DNA of 44,888 nt from Roseibacillus ishigakijimensis (GTDB taxonomy: Bacteria > Verrucomicrobiota > Verrucomicrobiia > Verrucomicrobiales > Akkermansiaceae): positions 1-44,888 of the forward strand of contig NZ_JAENIO010000036.1 in the NCBI RefSeq assembly GCF_016595415.1. Direction: 5' to 3'. Below, one piece after another: positions 33,526 to 41,967 of the stretch; positions within the stretch are counted from its first letter, which is position 1, and every line of letters starts with the position of its first letter. Below the pieces are notes generated by a model, which saw nothing but the letters and a program-made list of their open reading frames with translations, did not search any database and had not been told where the DNA came from. A program made the translations under genes and the position numbers.

Positions 33526-35700
33526 TCATTTTTTCCCGTAGGTCACCTTTTTCTTCGCGCCTGGCTTTTCGGCGAGGCCCGCCTTTTCCTTGAGTTGCTT
33601 GATTTGGTCGCGCAGGTGGGCCGCGCGCTCGAATTCCAGCTTGGCGGCGGCTTCCTGCATCTCGCCTTCCAGCTCGCGGAGCACTTCGGTAGCGTTGTAG
33701 ACGAGGTCGTCTTCCGCGACGAGGCTCTGATTGACCTGGCGTCCTTTGCTACTGGATTCGTCGTATTGATGCAGGCTCTGCTGCACCTTGCGGACGACGC
33801 TCTGGGGCGTGATGCCGTGCTGCTCGTTGTATTCCTGCTGCTTGGTGCGGCGGTATTCGGTGACGTCGATGAGGCGCTGGATAGAGTCGGTGACCTTGTC
33901 GCAGAAGAGCACGCACTCGCCATTGACGTGGCGCGCGGCCCGTCCGGCGGTCTGGATGAGAGAGGTCTCGTTGCGGAGAAAGCCCTCCTTGTCGGCATCG
34001 AGAATGCAAACCAGAGAGACTTCCGGTAGGTCGAGGCCTTCGCGGAGGAGGTTGATGCCGACGAGAATATCGAACTCGGCGGCGCGGAGGGCGCGGAGGA
34101 TTTCCACCCGCTCGACGGCATCGATGTCGGCATGCAGGTAGCGCACCTTGAGGTCCACCCCGCTGAGGTAGTCGGTGAGGTCCTCCGCCGTTTTTTTGGT
34201 CAAGGTCGTCACCAGCACCCGTTCGCCGCGCTCCACCCGCTGCCGGCAGAGCTCGATGGTCTCGTCGATCTGGCCCTTGAGAGGCTTGAGATGAAGGATG
34301 GGATCGAGCAAGCCGGTGGGACGGATGATTTGCTCGACGACAAGAGGTTTTCCCCGTTTGCCCGGATCGAAGTCGGCCACCGCTTCCTCGCTGCCGCTGG
34401 TCTGCACCTTCATTTTTTTCAAGGCCAGGAAGTCGAGACCCCGGCCTTCGGCGTCTCTCTTGATGTCGAGATAATGCTTGTTGTCCGGGCGCGAATTGGC
34501 GAGCTCGAAGACCCCGGGAGTGGCGGAGACGTAGAGCCGCTGGGTGGTCTGCTCCATGAATTCGGGGAATTTCAGAGGGCGGTTGTCCAGGGCGCTGGGG
34601 AGGCGGAAGCCGTGCTCGACGAGGACGGTCTTGCGGCTGCGGTCGCCCTCATACATGCCGCCAATCTGGGGTAGGGAGACGTGGCTCTCGTCGATCATGA
34701 GGAGGAAGTCCTTCTCGGCAAAGAAGTCCAGCAGGGTGTATGGGCGCGCGCCCGGCGGCCGGCCGGTGAGGTGGCGGGAGTAGTTCTCGATCCCTTGGCA
34801 AAAGCCCATTTCCTCCATCATCTCCAGATCGTAATCGGTGCGCATCTTCAGCCGCTGGGCCTCGATGAGCTTGCCCGCTTTCTCAAAGGCGGCCACTTGC
34901 TCGGCGCATTCCGCCTTGATGGCCCGCATGGCATCCTTCATCTTGGTGCGGTCGGTGACGAACTGTTTGGCAGGGAAAAAGGTGTGGGATTCCAGTCGGT
35001 CGATGACGGTGCCGCGTAGGGCATCGATGCTGGAAATGCGCTCGATCTCGTCGCCAAAGAACTCCACCCGGATGGCGGTCTCGTCGAGGTAGGCGGGCTG
35101 GATTTCGACGACATCGCCGCGCACCCGGAATTTTCCCCGGCCAAAGGCGATGTCATTGCGTTCGAAGAGGAGGTTGACCAGCTCCTTGAGAAACTCGTCG
35201 CGTCCGATTTCTTTCCCCACCCAGACCGGCAGCATCGCGCTTTCATAATCATCGGGCGAACCGAGACCGTAGATGCAGGAGACCGAGGCCACCACGATGA
35301 CGTCCTGCCGGGTGAGCACCGAGCCCATGGTGGAGAGGCGCATGCGCTCGATCTCATCGTTGATGGAGGAATCCTTTTCGATATAGGTATCGGTGCGGGG
35401 GATATAGGCCTCCGGCTGGTAGTAATCGAAGTAGGAAACAAAATATTCGACCGCGTTTTGGGGGAAGAAGTTCTTGAACTCGGAGTAGAGCTGGGCGGCG
35501 AGGGTCTTGTTGTGGGACATGATCAGAGTCGGCTTTCCGATATTCTGAATCACATTCGCCATGGTGAAGGTCTTGCCCGAGCCCGTGACCCCGAGCAGGG
35601 TCTGGTGCTGGTTGCCGGCCTGGAGAGACTTGGTGAGCTTGGCAATGGCCTGGGCTTGATCGCCGGCAGGCTGGTAGTCACTGGCAAGTTGAAAGGGCAT
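33526..35700 (-). CDS. uvrB: Excinuclease ABC subunit B (UvrB)
   Basis: DNA-damage verifying helicase of nucleotide excision repair, partner of UvrA and UvrC. The product is 724 residues, slightly longer than the usual 660-700. Motifs: FQLASDYQPAGDQAQAIAKL, Walker A GVTGSGKTFTMAN, the damage-probing beta-hairpin region YFDYYQPEAYIPRTDTYIEK, DFLLMIDESHVSLPQIGGMY, RLYVSATPG, GINLLREGLDLPEVSLVCIL, and SLIQTAGRAARHVNGECV. The C-terminal UVR coiled coil (MQEAAAKLEFERAAHLRDQI) binds UvrC. It ends in a basic tail that accounts for the extra length. It follows the second PEP-CTERM gene by 51 bases on the same strand. Confidence 0.97.
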   Translation of the reverse strand: MPFQLASDYQPAGDQAQAIAKLTKSLQAGNQHQTLLGVTGSGKTFTMANVIQNIGKPTLIMSHNKTLAAQLYSEFKNFFPQNAVEYFVSYFDYYQPEAYIPRTDTYIEKDSSINDEIERMRLSTMGSVLTRQDVIVVASVSCIYGLGSPDDYESAMLPVWVGKEIGRDEFLKELVNLLFERNDIAFGRGKFRVRGDVVEIQPAYLDETAIRVEFFGDEIERISSIDALRGTVIDRLESHTFFPAKQFVTDRTKMKDAMRAIKAECAEQVAAFEKAGKLIEAQRLKMRTDYDLEMMEEMGFCQGIENYSRHLTGRPPGARPYTLLDFFAEKDFLLMIDESHVSLPQIGGMYEGDRSRKTVLVEHGFRLPSALDNRPLKFPEFMEQTTQRLYVSATPGVFELANSRPDNKHYLDIKRDAEGRGLDFLALKKMKVQTSGSEEAVADFDPGKRGKPLVVEQIIRPTGLLDPILHLKPLKGQIDETIELCRQRVERGERVLVTTLTKKTAEDLTDYLSGVDLKVRYLHADIDAVERVEILRALRAAEFDILVGINLLREGLDLPEVSLVCILDADKEGFLRNETSLIQTAGRAARHVNGECVLFCDKVTDSIQRLIDVTEYRRTKQQEYNEQHGITPQSVVRKVQQSLHQYDESSSKGRQVNQSLVAEDDLVYNATEVLRELEGEMQEAAAKLEFERAAHLRDQIKQLKEKAGLAEKPGAKKKVTYGKK

Positions 35701-35751
35701 GGCCCAATCTGCGCCGAAACGGCTCCGAGTCCAATGGGGAAATTCTCACCT

Positions 35752-36357
35752 TCACTCTCCCGGGGACCTTCGGCGCCGTCGCAGGGCGAGAACGAGCCCG
35801 GCAAGAAAGGGGTAGGATGCCGAGCTGGGTTCGGGCACCGTCGCAGGCTCGATGACGACGCGGTCAATGCCAGTGTTGCCACTACTGGAGATGAGCAACT
35901 CGCTGATTCCAGACCAGCCGAGGGACACGCTCTGTAGGGAGGTCACCCCGGTGAGGGTGAGTTCCTGGTCGGGAGCTGTTGTCGCGCTGATTCCCTGAAT
36001 GGTGATGTTCAATGCGCCGCTTTCGATTTCTTCGCGCCCCACTTCGAGGGACTGAATGATGAAGGCGCCCTCGTCGTAGCGGATCGTGATTTGGTTTCCC
36101 GCAGCGAAGCCAAGGTAGCCTGTGGCATTGCCCTCCATGACCTGGTCCTCCCCGGGAGAGTAGGCTAGGACCGCCGCATTGGGATTTGCGGAGCTGAAGA
36201 GAAGGCCATTTTCTTCATAGGGCTCGAAGGAGTTGATGGGGCGAATGCCGGAATCCCATTCGAAGTGAGCGGTGACCGCACCATACACTGGGGAGAGGGT
36301 GACACCCAAGAAGTAGGCTGCGAGGGTTCGGCTCTTGCTTGTTGCGTTCGTTTTCAT
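35752..36357 (-). CDS. PEP-CTERM sorting-domain protein
   Basis: The product is 201 residues. It has a signal peptide (MKTNATSKSRTLAAYFLGVT then SPVYGA), a beta-rich domain of about 150 residues with no known name (FEWDSGIRPINSFEPYEENG, SVSLGWSGISELLISSSGN), and a sorting tail: VPEP, a rather short hydrophobic segment SSASYPFLAGLVLAL, and five Arg. The polar start of the helix is a weak version of the signal. It lies 30 bases downstream of the giant exported protein and 51 bases upstream of uvrB, so it may be co-transcribed with either. Confidence 0.82.
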   Translation of the reverse strand: MKTNATSKSRTLAAYFLGVTLSPVYGAVTAHFEWDSGIRPINSFEPYEENGLLFSSANPNAAVLAYSPGEDQVMEGNATGYLGFAAGNQITIRYDEGAFIIQSLEVGREEIESGALNITIQGISATTAPDQELTLTGVTSLQSVSLGWSGISELLISSSGNTGIDRVVIEPATVPEPSSASYPFLAGLVLALRRRRRSPGE

Positions 36358-36387
36358 CGTTTTGAGCAGGGGTCAGGGTTGGCGGAA

Positions 36388-39300
36388 TCAGTTTCCGGCA
36401 TAGCTGTAGGTGCGGAAATGGAGTTTGATATCAGTCACCGAGTTGATGAAGCGGGCCAAGCCCTCGTCTTCTTCGGACAGGAGCTCGAGCGCGGGAATCA
36501 CGAGTTTCCATTGGGTGTTCCAGACCGAGCGCCCGACCAAGCGACTACTGGTGTAATCGGCGGCCAAGGGGGTGTAGAAGTAGTCTTCGCGATTGACCGC
36601 CCGGAAGGCGTTGTGTCGACGAGGGATGCGGAATTCTTCAGTCAGGCTTTCCCCATTGCGGTAGTATTCACCTTCATTGAAGTCATTGGCTCCGATGTTG
36701 AAGGGGAGGGGGAGGGCATGATCGTGAACCATCCAGCGACGGAAATCCCGTGTGTCGCCCAAGGGGGGCGCACGCATCAGGTCGACTCCCGTGGGCAAGA
36801 GGAAGACATGGGGAGTGGAGCTGAGCGCGTCGTCATGGTTGTGGCTGGGGTCTCCGCTTCCCGATTGGCAGATGAGGCAAGGGTCCATTCCTTGATACCC
36901 TTCCAAGACCACTCCCACCGAAGAGATTTTTGTCGCGAAATTCGTGACGGTGAAGTTGTGATCTCCCGCCGCGAGGGGATGGCCGAAGAGATTGCGGCCT
37001 TCCTCAATCGTGGTGGGGAAAGAGAGAACAATTCCGGCTTGGGCACCGAGAGTCTCCTGATTGACCTGGAGGGCATGGGTCGCGATGTCGGAATCGAAGG
37101 CGAGGTCGTCGAGGACGAGGCTCTCCAAGAGTTGTCTCCAGGCAACGTCCCCTTCTGGCCCATCGGGGATGCGGAAGAACTCACGTCGTAAGGAGACGGT
37201 GGTGCCGTAGGTCTCGGGATTGTTGAAGCCGAGGCGGCCCTCCACCACTTCCCAGTCAGCCTTCATGCGAGCGAGGAGGCCGGATAGGCCCGGGTCTCCG
37301 GCCGAACTTCCTCCGAAGGTGGGCTGTCCGTTCTCTCCCACAATACCAAGGGCGCGGGAGGCGATGATGTCACCGAGATACTCCTTGCCTTCGGCAGAGC
37401 CGAGGAGACCGGTTTCGTAGTCGTAGGCCTGGGCCGCGAGGAAGGTGTAGCGAGATGCCCAGTCGAGGAGGGTCTGGTATTCGTCCAAGGCTTCGGTGCG
37501 GAAGGCGCGGAAGGCGACATCGCGGGTGCGGTAGCCTTGCACGGTGGCGGCGGCGCGCTTGCGGAAGGTTTCGCGGAGACGCAGGATGGTTTCCCCGTCG
37601 GCTACGAGGGTGTTGTAACCTTCCACTGCCCGACGATATTCCACATAGGCAGCGTCGACCTCATAGATGCGAGCCAGAACTTCTCGATATTGGTTGAGCA
37701 TATCGGTGATGAGTTCGCGCAGCGCGTCGTCTCGTTCTAGCAAGGTTTTTTCATTCTCGATAAAGATCTCGAATTGCTCGTGCGCTTTCTCAAGGGCAGT
37801 GAGAGCCATATCCATGGCATCTTCCCCAAAGGTGGTGGGAATCTTGGTCGTGATTGCAGAGGCTAGGGCCGCTGCGCGGGCTGCCGAAGTGATGTCCGGG
37901 GAAACACCCACTGATTCGGGGAAGGCAAGCCTGACGGCGAGGAAGCTCTCGTCGATGGTTCGTTCTACGGTAACGAATTTCTTTTTGATGTATTCGAGAC
38001 CAGGCACAATCAGTTTGTAAGCGAGTTGTTCAAAGACGAGGGTGCTGTCCAATTTTCGGTCCGCTATCTTGTTCTCCAGGTCTTTGCGGACATCTTGCAT
38101 CGAGGCGAGGAAGAACTTGCGGTCCTCCTGCATGTCCCACAGGGCAATGTAGAATTGTTCCTCGGCCAAGCGGACGGCGTTGAGCTGTTCTTGAATCGTT
38201 CCATTGGCCGGACGGGAGCCGTCGGAAGCAGAGACCAATTGGTAAGGGCCAGTGCTTTCCTGGACCGTATAGTTCACGGTGCGCGAAGTTTCGGACGCGC
38301 CATCGAGGTTGGAAACCTCCGTGAGGTATGGGTTGATGAGAACGCTCCCGGGACCGATTTCAATGAGGCCGAGTTGGGAGAGCCCCAAGGCCTCGATTTC
38401 GGAAAGATCGATATCAATGATGGAATTGACAATCAGCGGGTTTTCGAGAGTGTTGATAAGCCCGTCATCCTTCACCATGAGACTGAAGGTCTCGGTGGCA
38501 TTTCCGTTCTCACCAGAGTCCGGGAAGGCGAAGAGCTGCTCTTTGGTGAAGACTTCGTAGGGTCGGGAGATCTTGTTGAAATGATAGAGATCCGGGCCTT
38601 CATAGCCTTGGGCGTAGGTCTTGCCGGGGCCGATGTCTGAGGGATAGGGCATACCGTAGAGAGCGATGAGTTCGTTGACGTAGGCTCGCTCTTCATCCGC
38701 GATGGTTTGACCCAGGTTGACTTGCTGGTTTTCCAGCGAGCGAAGGAGATGCGTGCTGGCGGAAGCCCGTTCAAAGACGGTATTGGCATTGCCGAGGGCG
38801 CGCACGGCTCGATCATAGATTTGTTCGAAGTGAGTTTTGCCCTCCGCCAGTTCGTCGGGAGAAATGTCAAAAAGGAGGCTGTCTTCCGCAAGGTCCAAAG
38901 GGTTTTGCTTGCGATTGGCCGAGTCGATTTGGCGTTGGATTTTGTTACCCAGCGCAGCGAGTTCATTGAGTTCGGCCACCGTGGTGCGGTCGATTTTTTG
39001 CACGCCTTCGTTGACGGTATCTTCTTCCGGGAGAATGGCATTACCCACGACCCAGTGGAAGTAAGCCCCTTGGCCTCCACGGGAAGCCCAGTCGGCGGCT
39101 CCCCAGTGGCGGGTGCGTCCGGTGTTGGAGTTCTCGCGTCCATCAGCGAGGTTTTCCCATCCGGCGGTCGGATTTTGGAAGGCCCGACGGCGTTCGAGAG
39201 AAAGGATTTGGTCCGAGGTTCGCACGGTGGCGACAGCGGCGGCGGCGAACTTGCGCTCGTCGAGATAATCCACGGTTACGGGTTGGCCGAGAATGTTGAC

Positions 39301-41901
39301 CGCTTCCACGCGTGTTCCCCAGGTGAACTCCGTATCCTCGAGTAAACGATAGTAATTCTTCAGCGCAGAGAGGTAATGGCCATAGGCATCTCCATGGGCT
39401 TGCGGGAACATGTGTTGGGCATCGACCGCGTCCACCCGACCATCGGAATTGTCGTCATCCTGTTCATGGATGTTGTAATTGAGGGCATAGATGACTTCGC
39501 CGGCATCAATTCCTCTGGTGTAGTTCCAATACAGTCGATTGTAAGCCGGCCGGGTTTGCACGCCAGGGGCGAGGAAATCATCGCGTCCGCGCAAGAGCCC
39601 CAGCTCTTCTTCCAAAAGACTGGGCACTTGGCCTTGGAAGGCGAAGCGGGCGGTGGCGGTGTTGCGGAAGGTTTCTTCGAAGCCGGCCGCGAGGGCAGGC
39701 TCGGCAATGGTCCCGATGTTTTGAGCATCGTAAGAGACCGTGGGGTTGAGAGCGTCAGCATAGGCCTCATTCCCCAGTGCCATATAAAGATCATTGAGGT
39801 AACCGGCTGCCAGCAGAAGGGCATCGTTGGCCGGGCCATAGTCGATGGAAGGGGTGCCGTCGATGGAGAGGCTCATTCCTCGCTTCAGAACCGTCTCGTA
39901 GATTTCGATCAATCCCGCATCTTGCACCGCATCCAGATTGAGAGCGATATCACCCTCCCAGCGCGTTCCGGCTTGGGTCAGGAGACTGACATCGGAGTCG
40001 ATCGCATTCTGATAGAAGTCACTGATGCGCTGGTTGAAAGGATTGATGCCTGCGAGAACGCGTTTGATCCAGCCTTCCACGAGCACGGGAGAAGTCCAAT
40101 CAGACCAGCCGGGATGTTCTTCCGTATAACCTCCGGCCGGATAGAGGGAGTGTCCTTCGATGGGGCGATAACGCATGACATAGTAGTTGTCGGAAAGGGT
40201 TTCCACGCCCGCTCCGGAGACCAGGTGGCGATTTTTGCCGACTTCCGGGAGGCCGACACTGACGAAGTTGTCTTCCACATGGGTGGTTCGGATGGTCAGG
40301 CCCAGACGAACCTCAAAGACGAGTCGGCGGGCGCCTTCCGAATCACTATGAGGTCCGGTGTGGATGAAGGCCAACTCCGTGGGACTGTCGGGATTGAGGA
40401 GTTTGCCTGGGACTCTGAAGAGAGAGAATCCTTCTTCACCAATCAGGGGCACGGCAAGGTCCGAGGGCGGACTGACGGTTTCGGTGTCAATCTGGTCTGG
40501 ATTTCCGAAGCGGATCACGGGCTCGCTGCCATCCAAGCTGAGGGCGAGTCCGTCGAGGTCGTCTTTTTTGATGGAGACGTAGAGGTCTGCAAATTCGGAA
40601 TTCTCGTCGAGCAGTGAGGAGAAATCGACGCTTGCCCGCAGGCGTTGCCGGGGAGTCTCCGCTCCGAGATTGAGGGGCGGCAGATCGGAGCCGGAAGTGG
40701 CAAGCTCGAGCAAGGTGTAGGTGGCGTCACCGACGGGATGGCTGGCCTGGTTTCCGTCGACTCGATCATCCCATTGCGCGGGTGAGTCGTTGGGGCCGTT
40801 GTTGTCATCAATGGCAAATTCCAGACTATCGGGAAGCGGAAACAGTTCGTTGGTAAAGGTGTAGACCGCTGGGGGTTGGCCATTGAGAGGAGGGGATTTC
40901 ATCCATTGGAATTCGAAGTAATCCGGACGACCGGCAAAGTCCCCCGTGAACTGCACGGTGACATTCTCTGAAAGGGGATTGGCCGCGGTGAGAGGCTTCA
41001 ATTCGCCCTGATAGAGTTCCTCTCCTACCCGGAAGATATGCATGGCCACGGGCTCTTCTTCTGGGGTGTAGGCCGAACCATTGCCAGTGAGCAGGACCAC
41101 GTATCCCGAGCCTCCGCCGGTGGCGGAAAGGGCGTAGCTATCGACCGCTTGGTTGGGGGAAAGGATTTCCTTGGGGGCGGTGGGAGGAGTGCCTGCTCCG
41201 ATGATCCCTTCCATGAGAAGGCCGAGAAAGGCCTCTAAACCGTGACTTTGGAGGAAGGGGAAGGTGTCTCGGAGTTCAGTGGTGGAGCCTTGTCCATCCG
41301 GGAGGGTGACGAGGAATTCAAAAGCGAGACTTCGGATTGCCGTTTCCCATTCGGCCCGTAAAGGATCCGATTCACTGCAGAGATTGTCGATGGTTTCGAT
41401 ATCTGCGGGAGTCAAGACATTGGGAAGGAGGTAATCTTCCCCTGCGGGCTCATCGAAGAACTCTCCGATGAAGACGAGGGCTCCCAGCTCTCCGACTGCC
41501 GAGTCGTAGAACAGGCGTTCCTGGAGATGGCTGGGAAGGCCTTGGAAGTAGGAGCGGCCGCCATAAATGGTAGTCGCCACGCTGCCCGGGAGACTGCTGA
41601 GACCCGTCGGGGAGAGTGGTGCGGTTCTTTGCGCCGTGGGATCATAAAGTGAGACGCTGGGTTGTTGGGCCGCGAAGTCGGAGGCGATGGATTGTTGATA
41701 GAGAATTTCGGTAGAGCTCTGACCACGCACTTGGGGCAAGCCGGACTTGGGCAAGGTGAGGGTTTCCGCAAAATGAAGAACCGGAGTTTGCTCGGGCCAA
41801 GAAGGGCGGTAGTTGACGGTGAGAGGTGTCCCGGTGATGGGATCGCCGATGGGAAGATCATTCTCATCCAGTGGGCGGAGGTAGGGCACAATGGTTCCCA
41901 C
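36388..41901 (-). CDS. Downstream part of a giant exported protein; Tc-toxin-A-like C-terminus
   Basis: A 1837-codon open frame in phase with 41968-44286 and separated from it by one TAG; GTG at 41901 is merely the first possible start and has no ribosome site. The first 600 or so residues are beta-rich. An EF-hand-like loop (DDNSDGRVDAVD) falls near 39420-39462. About 37400-38200 encode long charged helices (EQLNAVRLAEEQFYIALWDM, YETGLLGS at the end). The last 300 residues are beta-rich and finish SVTDIKLHFRTYSYAGN after WKLVIPALELLSEE. Helix block, GLLARM...TVSLRREF transition, LPFNIGANDF and this ending recall from memory the pore-helix and TcB-binding end of TcdA-type toxin subunits. That homology is inferred. 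Without repair of the stop codon this part is unlikely to be exported. Confidence 0.75.
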   Translation of the reverse strand: MGTIVPYLRPLDENDLPIGDPITGTPLTVNYRPSWPEQTPVLHFAETLTLPKSGLPQVRGQSSTEILYQQSIASDFAAQQPSVSLYDPTAQRTAPLSPTGLSSLPGSVATTIYGGRSYFQGLPSHLQERLFYDSAVGELGALVFIGEFFDEPAGEDYLLPNVLTPADIETIDNLCSESDPLRAEWETAIRSLAFEFLVTLPDGQGSTTELRDTFPFLQSHGLEAFLGLLMEGIIGAGTPPTAPKEILSPNQAVDSYALSATGGGSGYVVLLTGNGSAYTPEEEPVAMHIFRVGEELYQGELKPLTAANPLSENVTVQFTGDFAGRPDYFEFQWMKSPPLNGQPPAVYTFTNELFPLPDSLEFAIDDNNGPNDSPAQWDDRVDGNQASHPVGDATYTLLELATSGSDLPPLNLGAETPRQRLRASVDFSSLLDENSEFADLYVSIKKDDLDGLALSLDGSEPVIRFGNPDQIDTETVSPPSDLAVPLIGEEGFSLFRVPGKLLNPDSPTELAFIHTGPHSDSEGARRLVFEVRLGLTIRTTHVEDNFVSVGLPEVGKNRHLVSGAGVETLSDNYYVMRYRPIEGHSLYPAGGYTEEHPGWSDWTSPVLVEGWIKRVLAGINPFNQRISDFYQNAIDSDVSLLTQAGTRWEGDIALNLDAVQDAGLIEIYETVLKRGMSLSIDGTPSIDYGPANDALLLAAGYLNDLYMALGNEAYADALNPTVSYDAQNIGTIAEPALAAGFEETFRNTATARFAFQGQVPSLLEEELGLLRGRDDFLAPGVQTRPAYNRLYWNYTRGIDAGEVIYALNYNIHEQDDDNSDGRVDAVDAQHMFPQAHGDAYGHYLSALKNYYRLLEDTEFTWGTRVEAVNILGQPVTVDYLDERKFAAAAVATVRTSDQILSLERRRAFQNPTAGWENLADGRENSNTGRTRHWGAADWASRGGQGAYFHWVVGNAILPEEDTVNEGVQKIDRTTVAELNELAALGNKIQRQIDSANRKQNPLDLAEDSLLFDISPDELAEGKTHFEQIYDRAVRALGNANTVFERASASTHLLRSLENQQVNLGQTIADEERAYVNELIALYGMPYPSDIGPGKTYAQGYEGPDLYHFNKISRPYEVFTKEQLFAFPDSGENGNATETFSLMVKDDGLINTLENPLIVNSIIDIDLSEIEALGLSQLGLIEIGPGSVLINPYLTEVSNLDGASETSRTVNYTVQESTGPYQLVSASDGSRPANGTIQEQLNAVRLAEEQFYIALWDMQEDRKFFLASMQDVRKDLENKIADRKLDSTLVFEQLAYKLIVPGLEYIKKKFVTVERTIDESFLAVRLAFPESVGVSPDITSAARAAALASAITTKIPTTFGEDAMDMALTALEKAHEQFEIFIENEKTLLERDDALRELITDMLNQYREVLARIYEVDAAYVEYRRAVEGYNTLVADGETILRLRETFRKRAAATVQGYRTRDVAFRAFRTEALDEYQTLLDWASRYTFLAAQAYDYETGLLGSAEGKEYLGDIIASRALGIVGENGQPTFGGSSAGDPGLSGLLARMKADWEVVEGRLGFNNPETYGTTVSLRREFFRIPDGPEGDVAWRQLLESLVLDDLAFDSDIATHALQVNQETLGAQAGIVLSFPTTIEEGRNLFGHPLAAGDHNFTVTNFATKISSVGVVLEGYQGMDPCLICQSGSGDPSHNHDDALSSTPHVFLLPTGVDLMRAPPLGDTRDFRRWMVHDHALPLPFNIGANDFNEGEYYRNGESLTEEFRIPRRHNAFRAVNREDYFYTPLAADYTSSRLVGRSVWNTQWKLVIPALELLSEEDEGLARFINSVTDIKLHFRTYSYAGN

Positions 41902-41967
41902 TGCGGGAGCCTCGTCAACTCCCCCCGCACCGGGGAAGGCGAATCCTTCCCGGGTCTTGTAGTAATA

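Noticed and set aside
39376-40617. 413-codon + strand frame inside the giant gene
   Set aside because: Antisense shadow with low-complexity acidic and hydrophobic mix, while the - strand frame is continuous over 5.5 kb.
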